Assembly: GCF_018129385.1 (NCBI RefSeq)
Contig: NZ_JAFCLN010000007.1
Location: 62,001 to 126,000, forward strand
Origin: Bradyrhizobium lablabi
GTDB taxonomy: Bacteria > Pseudomonadota > Alphaproteobacteria > Rhizobiales > Xanthobacteraceae
Reading direction: 5' to 3'
DNA: 64,000 nt
Shown here: positions 18,539-27,133 of the stretch, one piece after another
Position numbering within the stretch: the first letter of the stretch is position 1
How the letters are laid out: the number at the start of each line of letters is the position of its first letter
Notes under the pieces: model-generated
Seen by the model: only the letters and a program-made list of their open reading frames with translations
What the model was told of the DNA's origin: nothing
Databases searched by the model: none
Translations under genes and position numbers: made by a program

Positions 18539-20287
18539 CTAACGATGCCCGCCGTGCAGCAGCGCCAGCAGCACAATGACCGTCAGTGCAAGCACGACCG
18601 TCGTGCTCTTCCAGAACAACAGCGGATTGCGCTCCATCAGCGGGGCGGCTGACGTGTTGACATAGTTCGCATTCGGCGTGCGCAGGTCGAACAGGAATTC
18701 CGACAGGCTGTCATATCGCTTCAGGGGATTGGGATGCACGGCGCGCTCCAGCGTGCCGTCGACCCATACCGGAATGTCGCGGCCGCCGTGCGAGGCGGGC
18801 CGATAACGCAGCTTGCCGAACTGGGCGCGTGTCCTCGCCTGTGCGGCCTGCGCGCCATAGGGCAGCTTCCCGGTCAGCATCTGATAGGTGATGACGCCGA
18901 GCGAGAACAGGTCCGAGCGCGATGACGACGGCTCGCCGAGCAGATATTCCGGCGCCATGTATTGCAGGGTGCCGAGAATATCGTCGCGCAGGCCGGAGGA
19001 CGCGGCTTCCGCGACGCCCTTGATGCTGGTCGAGCCGAAATCGATGATTTTCACCGTGCCGGTGTTGTCGATCATGATGTTGTCCGGGCGCAGATCCTGA
19101 TGCAGCATCTCCTTGCGGTGGAACGCGCGCAGGCCCTTTGCGATCTGCTCGACGACGTCGCGTACCGTTTCCAGCGCGGGCGCGGGATTGTCGATCATCC
19201 ATTGCGTCAGCGTCTGGCCGTCGATGTACTCCATGACGACATAGAGAAAGTTGCGTTTGCGCGACGGCAGGCAGGGTTTCAGCACGTGCGGGCTGTCGAT
19301 CCGCCGCGCCACCCATTCCTCCATCAGGAAGCGCTTCAGATAGGCCGGATCGTCGCGCAGATCGATCGACGGGATCTTGAGCGTGACCACGGTATCGGTC
19401 TCGATATCGACGGCGAGATAGATGTGGCTGCGGCTCGAGCCGTGCAGCTCGCGGACGATGCGGTAGCCGTCGAACACCATTCGCGCTTCCAATAACGGCG
19501 GCGGCGGCAGCTCGCTCGGCTGGCCGAACACTTCGCTAGCCGCGCTCTCGGGCACCTCATCGACGCGGATGATCTGGACGGTGAGATTGTCCTCGCTGCC
19601 CGCCTCGAATGCCTGATCGACGATCGCCCTGGCGGCCGCGTCGAGATCGGCGCCGCCGTCGTTCACCGCCCTCGCGATCCGGCGGGCATTGAGATGCTCG
19701 TAGATGCCATCGGTCGCAAGCACGAAGATGTCGCCCTGCTCGACGCGCAGCATCTGATAGTCGATCTCGACCTGCGGATTAACCCCGAGCGCCCGACCGA
19801 GATAGCTTTGCTGCGAGGAAATGACGACGCGGTGATCGTTGGTGAGTTGCTCCAGCGTATGGCCGGACAGCCGGTAGATACGGGAATCGCCGACGTGGAA
19901 GATATGTGCTGACGTTGACTTGAGGACGATAGCGCTTAGCGTGCAGACATAGCCGCGATCCCTGTCGAAACCATACTGGCTGCGCGTCTGCGAATGCAGC
20001 CAGGAATTGGTCGCTTCCAGCACGCGCTGCGCCGAGGTGCGCACCGACCAGGATTCCGAGGTGCAGTAGTAGTCGGTCAAAAATCCCTTGACCGCCGACT
20101 CCGCGGCAACACGGCTGACCTTGCTGGTGGAGATGCCGTCGGCCAGCACAATGGCGATGCCCTTGAGGCCGAGCAGCGGCTCATCCGGGATCAGGACGCC
20201 ATGAAAATCCTGATTGGTTTCCTTGGCTCCCTTATCGGAAAATTGTCCGACCGATATTTTCAGCGCGCGCGGCATTCCGGCTTTCAC
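18539..20287 (-). CDS. Fused PP2C phosphatase / Ser-Thr protein kinase, membrane-anchored
   Basis: 582 residues from a GTG at 20287 with a GGAGAGG site; ATG at 20275 is an alternative. The PP2C domain (about 10-250) shows NQDFHG, LADGIS, HVGDSRIYRL, ATDGIYEHL and SEDNLT metal-site motifs. The kinase domain (about 272-530) has the VTLKIP lysine, catalytic loop HQDLRPDN (canonical HRDLKPxN), DFGS, and APEYLLGE. One transmembrane helix near 560-578 ends in a short tail, leaving both enzymes in the cytoplasm. It is 48 bases downstream of the formate/nitrite channel gene in the same direction, so it probably phosphorylates and dephosphorylates that channel or an associated nitrogen-assimilation protein (inference). 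Confidence 0.9.
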   Translation of the reverse strand: MKAGMPRALKISVGQFSDKGAKETNQDFHGVLIPDEPLLGLKGIAIVLADGISTSKVSRVAAESAVKGFLTDYYCTSESWSVRTSAQRVLEATNSWLHSQTRSQYGFDRDRGYVCTLSAIVLKSTSAHIFHVGDSRIYRLSGHTLEQLTNDHRVVISSQQSYLGRALGVNPQVEIDYQMLRVEQGDIFVLATDGIYEHLNARRIARAVNDGGADLDAAARAIVDQAFEAGSEDNLTVQIIRVDEVPESAASEVFGQPSELPPPPLLEARMVFDGYRIVRELHGSSRSHIYLAVDIETDTVVTLKIPSIDLRDDPAYLKRFLMEEWVARRIDSPHVLKPCLPSRKRNFLYVVMEYIDGQTLTQWMIDNPAPALETVRDVVEQIAKGLRAFHRKEMLHQDLRPDNIMIDNTGTVKIIDFGSTSIKGVAEAASSGLRDDILGTLQYMAPEYLLGEPSSSRSDLFSLGVITYQMLTGKLPYGAQAAQARTRAQFGKLRYRPASHGGRDIPVWVDGTLERAVHPNPLKRYDSLSEFLFDLRTPNANYVNTSAAPLMERNPLLFWKSTTVVLALTVIVLLALLHGGHR

Positions 20288-20335
20288 GGCAATGGGCCTC
20301 TCCCCTGCGAGGAGAGACCCATCCGCACCGCAAGA

Positions 20336-21178
20336 TCAAGCAGCCAGGCGCGAGGAAGCCGGCTGCTGCGAGGCAGCCCGCTTCGGCGCCGTCTTGACGT
20401 GGGTCGAGTACAGCGTGAGCCCGGTGAAGGCGAGGCCTCCGACCAGGTTGCCGAGCACGGTCGGGATTTCGTTCCAGAACAGGTAATCGGCCACGGTGAA
20501 ATGGCCGCCGAGAAGCAGTCCCGCAGGAAACAGAAACATGTTCACGATCGAGTGCTCGAAGGTCATCGCAAAAAACAGCATGATCGGCATCCACATCGCC
20601 AGCACCTTGCCGGTAACCGTAGTGGAGATCATGGCGCCGACAACGCCCGCCGACACCATCCAGTTACAGAGCATGCCGCGGACGAACAGCGTCAGCATGC
20701 CGGCTGCGCCGTGCGCGGCATAACCCACGGTGCGACTTTCACCGATATGGCCAAGCGCGATGCCAACCTTGTCGGGCGGCGACGAGAACCCGAACGTAGT
20801 GACGATCGCCGCCATCACCGCGACAGTGAACGCGCCGCCGAAATTGCCGATGAAGACGAGACCCCAGTTGCGCAGTACGCCGCCGAGCGTCACGCCCGGC
20901 CGCCGGTCGATCAGCGCCAGCGGGCAGAGCACAAAAACGCCCGTCAGCAGGTCGAAACCAAACAGATAGAGCATGCAGAAGCCGACCGGGAATAGCAGCG
21001 CGCCGATGAGCGGCTGTCCCGTGTTGACGCTCATCGTGACGGCGAACCAGGCCGCCAGCGTCAACATCGCGCCCGCCATATAGGCGCGGATCACCGTGTC
21101 GCGCGTGGACATGAAGATTTTGGATTCTCCGGCGTCGACCATCTTGGTCACGAATTCCGAAGGTGCGAGATAGGCCAT
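20336..21178 (-). CDS. Formate/nitrite transporter (FNT) family channel
   Basis: 280 residues from the ATG at 21178, the usual size of FocA/NirC channels. Six hydrophobic segments are visible, with the FNT hallmarks GALLFPVGFCMLYLFGFDLLTG, RNWGLVFIGNFGGAF, RGMLCNWMV and FEHSIVNMFLFPAG; His in the FEHSIVNM segment lines the pore in this family. It transports formate, nitrite or related monovalent anions across the inner membrane. The kinase/phosphatase gene follows closely, suggesting post-translational control. The C-terminal tail is Ala/Ser/Gln/Lys-rich and could be the cytoplasmic regulated part. Confidence 0.92.
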   Translation of the reverse strand: MAYLAPSEFVTKMVDAGESKIFMSTRDTVIRAYMAGAMLTLAAWFAVTMSVNTGQPLIGALLFPVGFCMLYLFGFDLLTGVFVLCPLALIDRRPGVTLGGVLRNWGLVFIGNFGGAFTVAVMAAIVTTFGFSSPPDKVGIALGHIGESRTVGYAAHGAAGMLTLFVRGMLCNWMVSAGVVGAMISTTVTGKVLAMWMPIMLFFAMTFEHSIVNMFLFPAGLLLGGHFTVADYLFWNEIPTVLGNLVGGLAFTGLTLYSTHVKTAPKRAASQQPASSRLAA

Positions 21179-21606
21179 TCCAGTTCCCCTTTGCGAGACA
21201 GCGTTGAGCGCCGGATGCCGTGCAGCCGTGCATCGATTAAGCGAAAATGTTCGCCGTCCTCGCGCGCGACTGTTCTGCGCCGCTTGCAGCGGCACAGACG
21301 ACGCGGTCACGCCCGATCGGGACAAGGGATGTGCAAGCTATCGTGGAAACTGTCCTGATGACTGCTCCAAGCGCCTCACGAAGGTCGCTTGATCCCAGCG
21401 CCGCTGGCCAGCATTGGCCTTGGCAATCCGAAAGGACGGCAGTCGTCATTGACTATGGAAGGTAAAGCAATCGATGTGCCACGAGCGCCGTTGCCGCAAG
21501 ATACGGAAATCTCTCAGGATTCCCCGGCCCACCCCGTAGACGACCGGATAACGCCGATGCTCTGAATTTGTGCAGTTGCACAGATGGCGCGCAGGCTCCC
21601 CGCGCA

Positions 21607-21645
21607 TCATTCCGGGGCGCCGCGTAGCGGCGCGCCCGGAATCCA
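21607..21645. repeat. Palindromic intergenic repeat, family 5 (copy a)
   Basis: Arms of type ATTCCGGGGCGC and GCGCGCCCGGAAT surround a short GTAG centre. Related ends occur in inverted order at 21716-21788. Confidence 0.6.
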
Positions 21646-21715
21646 TACACCGTGACGGTCGTGGTCTCGCGAGCTAATCAACGAGCCTTCCTTGAACCGG
21701 CAACGGCCTGTGGTT

Positions 21716-21788
21716 ATGGCTTCCGGGCTCTCGCTTCCGCCTTCGCTCTTCGAGCTACGGCGGACAAGTCGCTCGCCCCGGAATGACG
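21716..21788. repeat. Palindromic intergenic repeat, family 5 (copy b)
   Basis: Begins TGGCTTCCGGGCTC and ends GCCCCGGAATGACGG, with an AGC/GCT-rich centre. This is the usual form of a dispersed repeat seen between genes of Bradyrhizobium-like genomes; it ends eight bases before the stop of the downstream binding-protein gene and could form its terminator structure. Confidence 0.6.
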
Positions 21789-21795
21789 GCGGAGG

Positions 21796-22599
21796 CTACT
21801 TCGTCTGCGTCCGGATCGGCCTGTCCTTCAGGCCATTGTTGTCATAGGCCTTGCGCAGCATTCCGTTGGCGGTGGCGTCGTTCATGAATTTCACCACGAA
21901 GGCCAGCGCCAGCGGATGGTTCGGCGGCACCGCTACCGCGGTAACGGTCTGCTTGAAGGTCTCGTCCAGCACGCGCGTGCCCGGAATTTGTTTCGCCATC
22001 GCGTTGAGCTGGTCGCGCGACAGCGCGAATGCATCGATCTCGCCGTTCTTCAGGAGATTGAAGATCTCGTCATAAGTCTGGTAGCCCGTGACCTTGGCGT
22101 TCTTCAGATGCGCGATCGCGCCGCGCATGGTCGTGGTGTTGTTGACGGCGGCGACCTTGACGCCAGGCTGGTCCAGCGTGGCGAAGTCCTTGATCGGCGA
22201 GCCCGCCTTCACGATATAGGTGGCGTCGGCAACTTCGTAGATCGGCCCGAACGACATCCGCCCCTCGCGCTCGGGATCCTTCGGCAGGAAGGTGACATCC
22301 CAGACGCCCTTGCCGACGGCATCGACGATCTGTCCGGAGTTCGGATAAGGGACGTACTCCACGGGCACGCCAAGCTGCGTGGCCATCTCCTTGCCGAGAT
22401 CGACCGGCACGCCGGCATAGCCCTTCTCCGTCTTGGTGGACCAATACGCGCCGCCGGCCGGGCTGATCCCGATCGCCACGCGCAATTTGCCGGTGGGCGC
22501 GATTTGATCCTTCAGCGCGTCGGCGCCGGCGAAACTGGTGGTCATGACAAGAATTCCCAGAATGAGGCCGGCAAGGTGCGGCATGGATCGTTTGGACAT
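21796..22599 (-). CDS. Periplasmic amino-acid-type (family 3) solute-binding protein
   Basis: 267 residues with a signal peptide ending near AGA at about 26. The mature part follows the family 3 binding-protein pattern: LRVAIGISPAGGAYWS, a GVPVDLGKEMATQLG segment, VWDVTFLPKDPEREGRMSFGPIY and a DEIFNLLKNGEIDAFA segment for the second lobe. Usual ligands are polar amino acids or related small molecules. No permease or ATPase gene is adjacent, so its transporter partner is elsewhere or it acts as a sensor. It is divergent from the DUF4239 gene, with 186 bp between that must hold both promoters. Confidence 0.86.
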   Translation of the reverse strand: MSKRSMPHLAGLILGILVMTTSFAGADALKDQIAPTGKLRVAIGISPAGGAYWSTKTEKGYAGVPVDLGKEMATQLGVPVEYVPYPNSGQIVDAVGKGVWDVTFLPKDPEREGRMSFGPIYEVADATYIVKAGSPIKDFATLDQPGVKVAAVNNTTTMRGAIAHLKNAKVTGYQTYDEIFNLLKNGEIDAFALSRDQLNAMAKQIPGTRVLDETFKQTVTAVAVPPNHPLALAFVVKFMNDATANGMLRKAYDNNGLKDRPIRTQTK

Positions 22600-22785
22600 G
22601 GGATACCTCCCGGTGGCTCTTGTTGGGGCGAGCCCTTCACGGGATTATTGTGGTCGATCGGACGGCGGCAGAAAACCCAAAAATCCGCATGGGCGAATGA
22701 ATTTGCCGGGGAATAGCGCCCCGGTTTGACTGGCCGATATCAATGAATAATCCTCTCTGCACCTCAGGTAGCTCGCCGAAAACTC

Positions 22786-23544
22786 ATGAGTTCGACCACT
22801 GCCTTCATCGCGTCTTTCATTGCCATCCTGGTCGGGGCCGCCGGCGCCATGTGGTTGCGGCGGCATCCTTCGGTGGCGGCGCTCGACACCGGCTCAAGGG
22901 ACCTCATCCGCCTCGGCGCCGGCTTTCTCGCGACGCTCGCCGCCCTCGTGATCGGCCTGATGATCGCGTCGGCCAAGAATTTCTACGACAGCCAGAGCAT
23001 CAACATCCGCCAGTTAGGGGCCAATGCCGTGCTGGCCGATCAGATGCTCGGCAAATACGGGCCGGAAGCGAAAGCGGCGCGCAGCCTGCTGCGCGACGGC
23101 ACAACGCAGGCCGTCGCGCGCATCTGGCAGGAGAACCGCGGGCACGTCGGAGGATCGACCTTCGTCGTCAGCGAAACCGGAGAGCGGTTCTACAACGCGA
23201 TCGAGGCGCTAAGACCTGTCAACGACGAGCAGCGTTCGCTGAAATCGCCCCTCGGCCAGGTCACCGGCGATCTCGCGCGCACGCGGCTGCTGGTCTTCAC
23301 CCAGAGCGACAACGCGATCCCGATACCGTTCTTCATCGTGCTGGTGTTCTGGCTAATAGTGATCTTCGGCAGCTTCTGCCTGTTCGCACAGACAACCAGG
23401 ATCGTGAATGCCACGGTCGTTGTCTTCGCGCTGTCAGTTTCGAGCGCGCTGTTCCTGATCGTCGATCTCAGCCATCCCTTCGAAGGGCTGATGCAGGTCT
23501 CCGACCATCATCTGCGCGTGGTGCTGCCCGAGCTCGACAAGTAG
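22786..23544 (+). CDS. DUF4239 (bestrophin-like) membrane protein
   Basis: 252 residues. Hydrophobic segments lie at about 5-24, 42-63, 178-200 and 205-226, with a soluble region between about 65 and 175; this is the layout of DUF4239 proteins, called bestrophin-like because of their membrane pattern. The first loop includes LIRLGAGFLATLAALVIGLMIASAK, a family hallmark. The role is unknown; an ion-conducting function has been suggested by fold resemblance only. It has its own promoter region in the divergent gap with the binding-protein gene and converges on the DUF4399 gene. Confidence 0.82.
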   Translation: MSSTTAFIASFIAILVGAAGAMWLRRHPSVAALDTGSRDLIRLGAGFLATLAALVIGLMIASAKNFYDSQSINIRQLGANAVLADQMLGKYGPEAKAARSLLRDGTTQAVARIWQENRGHVGGSTFVVSETGERFYNAIEALRPVNDEQRSLKSPLGQVTGDLARTRLLVFTQSDNAIPIPFFIVLVFWLIVIFGSFCLFAQTTRIVNATVVVFALSVSSALFLIVDLSHPFEGLMQVSDHHLRVVLPELDK

Positions 23545-23559
23545 CTCTCGCCACGCGGC

Positions 23560-23985
23560 CTATTTGACCGTGATGGTGATTTTCTTGGAGACGACCGGCG
23601 GGTTGAACGGATAGTGCTTGTGATCGCCCAGCACCAACTGCAGGGTATGTTTGCCGGGCGGCAGTTCGATCCGCGCCTCGGTCTGGCCCGCGCCGAAGTG
23701 CAGGTGGGACTTATCCGATGGTATCTCCTCATTGGGATTTAGCGGCGCATCGACGTCGATAAGCAGATGGTGGTGGCCGCTGTTCGCATAGTCGTCGCCG
23801 GCATGGGTGATGCCCATGTTGCGCAAGCCAAAGCGGGCCCAGAACGCGCCCTTGATCACCGCCCCGTTCTGCGGCCAGACAAAATACAGCACCGCATCCT
23901 TATGCGCCGGCCTGCCCTGCGCGTTGGCCGCGCCCGGGATCAATGCCAGGATCATCGAAACGAGAACAGCGTGAACAATCCTCAT
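23560..23985 (-). CDS. DUF4399 exported protein
   Basis: 141 residues with a clear signal peptide (cleavage likely after ANA, about 22). The mature protein matches the DUF4399 pattern: AVLYFVWPQNGAVIKG, FGLRNMGITHAG, the His-rich NSGHHHLLIDVD, HLHFGAGQTEARIELPPGKHTLQLVLGDH and a final VSKKITITVK. It is an all-beta periplasmic domain; the His cluster suggests metal binding (inference). Function unknown. A palindromic family 1 repeat separates it from the upstream cyclase gene. Confidence 0.85.
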   Translation of the reverse strand: MRIVHAVLVSMILALIPGAANAQGRPAHKDAVLYFVWPQNGAVIKGAFWARFGLRNMGITHAGDDYANSGHHHLLIDVDAPLNPNEEIPSDKSHLHFGAGQTEARIELPPGKHTLQLVLGDHKHYPFNPPVVSKKITITVK

Positions 23986-24005
23986 CGCCCCTCACCTTTT
24001 TGTTT

Positions 24006-24099
24006 GAGCATGAGCTTCGGGTCGAGCCCAAACGCATGCTTTTCGAAAAACCGGTGCCCACTTTTGCGCTAACGCGGCCCTCCGGGTGGGATCATGCTC
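24006..24099. repeat. Palindromic intergenic repeat, family 1 (long copy)
   Basis: Starts GAGCATGAGC and ends GATCATGCTC, with the ACCGGTGCCCACTTTTGCG core typical of this family. It is about twice as long as the copy at 2017-2065 because of inserted sequence in both halves. The right end touches the stop codon of the adenylate cyclase gene. Confidence 0.75.
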
Positions 24100-25712
24100 T
24101 AGGGTGACAGCGCGATCCGGAAGCCGTGGGTCGGATAGCGGACATTCGTGTCGTAGCTGTCCCGGTTGGCCGGCCGCACATAACGCGCATCGTTCTTCCA
24201 CGAGCCGGAGCGGAGGACGTGCGACGAGCACTCCCCGCCGGCCCAGACCGAACCGTCGGCCGGCGCGCCCTGGTAATTCCGGTGCCAGCAATCCTCAACC
24301 CACTGATCGACCCCGCCTCCCATGTCGTAGAGGCCGAACGGATTGGGCTTCAGGCTGCCGACCTTGGCCGGCTGCTCGGCATCGCCGCAGTCCTTGCAAA
24401 TGGCCATGCCCGGCTGCATCTGATCGCCCCACCAATACTTGGTCTGTGTACCGCCGCGCGCCGCAAATTCCCATTCGGCTTCACTCGGAAGCCGGTAGGG
24501 TTTCTTCGTGGCCTCGGCGAGCCAGGTCACATACTTCTTGGCATCACTCCAGCTGATATTGGTGACCGGTGCATCTTCGTTGCCCGTCGCCGTGAAGCCG
24601 CATGCCTTGGCCTCGGCGCAGGCGTTCCACTCGCGCACGGTGACCGGGTATTTGCCGATCGAGAATGGCTTGACCGTCACCCTGCGCACCGGCCGCTCCG
24701 AAGGATCGTCATTGCTGCCCATCGAGAAGCTGCCGCCCTGCAGCGCGACCATGTCCGGTTCGCGTACCGACGGCGCCGGTTGCGCCGCAGTCGGCGCTGC
24801 GGCCGGACCGGGAGACGGCGCCGACTGAGGTTGCGGTGACGTTTGCTGTGACGGCTGCTGAACGGTCGGCGGGGGAGATGGCGCGGGCGCCGCCTGCTTC
24901 TCAGCGGGCGGGGCCGAAGGCGCCGCCTGCTTTGCGGCGGGCGGGCTCGGAGGCGTCACCGACGACGGCGATACGACCGGCGGCGATACCGGGGGAGCCT
25001 GCGCCTGCTCGCCTAGCTTGGTGCGCGATTGCTGGAGCATGTACCAGAGGACGCCGCCGGCGATGATCGCGATGGTGAGGCCGAGCAGCGTCAGCAGGAC
25101 AGTCTCGCGCCGCCGGCGTGTCCGGTTGTAGGCCGACGCGTCCGGCAGCACGCGATAGACCCGGATCGGATCGGTGATGTTCTTGACCTTGCGATCGCCG
25201 AGCGACTCGTAGCCGCAGACCAGCTTGTGCTTGATCTGCTCGTAGATGCCGCCGGAGATGAAGACCTCGCCAGGCTCTGCGATCCCTTCGAGGCGGGAGG
25301 CAACGTTGACGCCGTCGCCGTAGATGTCGTCGGTCTCGATGATAACGTCGCCGAGATTGACGCCGATCCGATACTCAATCCAGAAGTGTTTTGGAACCGC
25401 CGCGTTGCGGCCGACCATGTTTTGCTGGATCACGATGCTGCATCTGACGGCCTCGACGGGACTGTCGAAGATCGCGATGAAGCCGTCGCCGGTGGTTTTC
25501 ACCAGCTTGCCGTGATGTTCCAGGATGGTGGGCTCGACGAGGTCGCGCTCGATCCGCTTGACGCGGACATGCGTGCCCTCTTCATCGAGCTGCATGAGAC
25601 GGCTGTAGCCCGAAATATCGCCCGCCACGATCGCGGCAAGGCGCCGCGGCGCTATTTCGCCCGGCGGCGGCTTTCCAGACTTGCCCGATTTGAAATCGCG
25701 AAGTTCGCCCAT
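24099..25712 (-). CDS. Class III adenylate cyclase fused to a periplasmic formylglycine-enzyme-like domain
   Basis: 537 residues from the ATG at 25712, which has GGAG upstream; an earlier in-frame start is possible. The cyclase domain (about 20-190) keeps both metal-binding Asp residues (Asp32 in AGDISGYS, Asp76 in TTGDGF) and the transition-state pair Asn136/Arg140 in NVASRLEG. A single transmembrane helix (about 204-226) and a long Pro/Ala/Gln/Ser-rich linker (about 230-305) lead to a SUMF1/FGE-sulfatase domain (MVALQGGSFSMGSNDD, RLPSEAEWEFAARGG, SGSWKND, GFRIALSP). So cAMP is made in the cytoplasm and the extracytoplasmic domain may sense or modify something outside. Both halves are known families; the combination is the notable point. 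Confidence 0.9.
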   Translation of the reverse strand: MGELRDFKSGKSGKPPPGEIAPRRLAAIVAGDISGYSRLMQLDEEGTHVRVKRIERDLVEPTILEHHGKLVKTTGDGFIAIFDSPVEAVRCSIVIQQNMVGRNAAVPKHFWIEYRIGVNLGDVIIETDDIYGDGVNVASRLEGIAEPGEVFISGGIYEQIKHKLVCGYESLGDRKVKNITDPIRVYRVLPDASAYNRTRRRRETVLLTLLGLTIAIIAGGVLWYMLQQSRTKLGEQAQAPPVSPPVVSPSSVTPPSPPAAKQAAPSAPPAEKQAAPAPSPPPTVQQPSQQTSPQPQSAPSPGPAAAPTAAQPAPSVREPDMVALQGGSFSMGSNDDPSERPVRRVTVKPFSIGKYPVTVREWNACAEAKACGFTATGNEDAPVTNISWSDAKKYVTWLAEATKKPYRLPSEAEWEFAARGGTQTKYWWGDQMQPGMAICKDCGDAEQPAKVGSLKPNPFGLYDMGGGVDQWVEDCWHRNYQGAPADGSVWAGGECSSHVLRSGSWKNDARYVRPANRDSYDTNVRYPTHGFRIALSP

Positions 25713-25901
25713 GGCTCGGAGGTCTCCACTGACGCAAACAGCAGTGTCGAGACGCAACCGGCGCCTCACCCCCCAACGAGTCGGAACTCAGCCCGGCCGA
25801 AAGCTATCACAGCTCATATACGGAACAAAGTGGCCGAGATCACAGTCTGCGCACGCGGCCGTGAGCTTGCGCCGGAAATGACGCAGCGACGGCTGCCCGC
25901 G

Positions 25902-27080
25902 TCAATTCGCCTGCGCCGCCGGCGCCTTGATTTCGGTCGGCAGGATGATCGCACCGAGGATCACCAGGACGCACAGCGCGCCGAAGGTTTGCAGCATGGT
26001 GACGAAACCGCCCTGCTCGTACAGCCACGCCACAAGGCCGACAGAAGCGCCTGCCGCCGTAAAGCCGATGAAGTAGCGGATCGAATAGGCGCGGGAGCGC
26101 CACTCCTCGGCGGTGTATTTGCCGACCATCGCATCGTTGACGGTGACCTGGCCGAACGCGCCCATCACGATGCCGATCGAAGCCAGGATCAGCGGCAGGT
26201 TCGACAGCGTCGCGGCCATGTACAGGAACGGCGCCAGCACCAGCGACAGCGGCAAGGAGACGGCTTTCAGCGAATAGCGGTCGATCAGTTTTCCGATGGT
26301 GTATTGCGTCATCGCGCCGAACACGTAGACGCCGGCGGCGATCACGCCCAATGCCGCGGGGCTTTTGGTCAGGTCCGCGAGACGCTCGGCGAACAGCTTT
26401 GGCAGCGCCACCGTCACCGCGTTGAAGGTGGTGGAGATCGCGATCACCACGATGAACAGCGCGAGGATCACCCGCCACATGTCCTTCTTCGCGACCCGCG
26501 CTTGAGCCGCAGCCTGCTTGCTGCCGCTGCGGTCCTCATGGACCACCATCATGGCAAAGGCGATGCCGATGCCGATGGTGACGATGCCGGGAATGATGAA
26601 GGCCGCGCGCCAGCCGAGATATTGGCCGATCACGCCGGTGACCAGCGCCGAGGAGGCAACACCGAGATTGCCCCACACGCCGTTGATCCCCATCTCGCGG
26701 CCGAGCTTTTCGGCGTAGGACACGATCATGGCCGTGCCGACGGGATGGTAGATCGAGGCAAAGATGCCGATGGCGAGCAGCGCCGCCCCTAACTGAAGCG
26801 GCGTCTGCACGAAGCCGACCGCGATCATCGACAGCCCGATGCCGACAAAGAAGATCACCATCATGTGCCGCCGGCTCCAGCGGTCGCCGAGCCAGCCCGT
26901 GATCAGCGAGCCGGCGCCGAAGGCGACAAAACCCGGGGTCGCGTAGGGCAACAGCTCCGAATAGGCCATGCCGAGCGTCGGACCCATGATGATGACCGCC
27001 GCGGCGAAGATCAGCATCGCATAATGGTCGATGAAGTGGCCCGCGTTGACGAAGGCAATGACCCGGCTGGGGCTGTTCAT
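25902..27080 (-). CDS. MFS transporter
   Basis: 392 residues with about twelve hydrophobic segments. The loop between helices 2 and 3 reads GWLGDRWSRRHMM, the classical major-facilitator motif, and helix 4 reads GIFASIYHPVGTAMIVS, which resembles the fosmidomycin-resistance/FSR-like branch. It probably exports or imports a small organic compound using the proton gradient. It is divergent from an AraC regulator (27134) with only 53 bp between, a strong hint that the regulator controls this gene. Confidence 0.9.
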   Translation of the reverse strand: MNSPSRVIAFVNAGHFIDHYAMLIFAAAVIIMGPTLGMAYSELLPYATPGFVAFGAGSLITGWLGDRWSRRHMMVIFFVGIGLSMIAVGFVQTPLQLGAALLAIGIFASIYHPVGTAMIVSYAEKLGREMGINGVWGNLGVASSALVTGVIGQYLGWRAAFIIPGIVTIGIGIAFAMMVVHEDRSGSKQAAAQARVAKKDMWRVILALFIVVIAISTTFNAVTVALPKLFAERLADLTKSPAALGVIAAGVYVFGAMTQYTIGKLIDRYSLKAVSLPLSLVLAPFLYMAATLSNLPLILASIGIVMGAFGQVTVNDAMVGKYTAEEWRSRAYSIRYFIGFTAAGASVGLVAWLYEQGGFVTMLQTFGALCVLVILGAIILPTEIKAPAAQAN

Positions 27081-27133
27081 GCGGCGATTCCCGTAAATTC
27101 CTGAAATAGGTTATATGGTCTTGTCCTGACGGG

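Larger units (their letters stand above)
21179..21795. other. 617-bp intergenic region with two inverted-repeat elements
   Basis: No supported gene. It should carry the promoter of the FNT-kinase operon at its left end. It contains two related palindromic elements: 21607-21645 (CATTCCGGGG...CCCGGAATCC) and 21716-21788 (TTCCGGGCTC...GCCCCGGAATGACGG). They share the CCGGAATG/CATTCCGG ends in opposite orientation, so together they could also fold as one large structure of about 180 bases. The region has no obvious ribosome-binding sites. Confidence 0.6.

Noticed and set aside
25029..26792. A 587-codon plus-strand frame spanning cyclase and MFS genes
   Set aside because: It covers two real minus-strand genes and the gap between them, with low-complexity Asp/Arg/His content.
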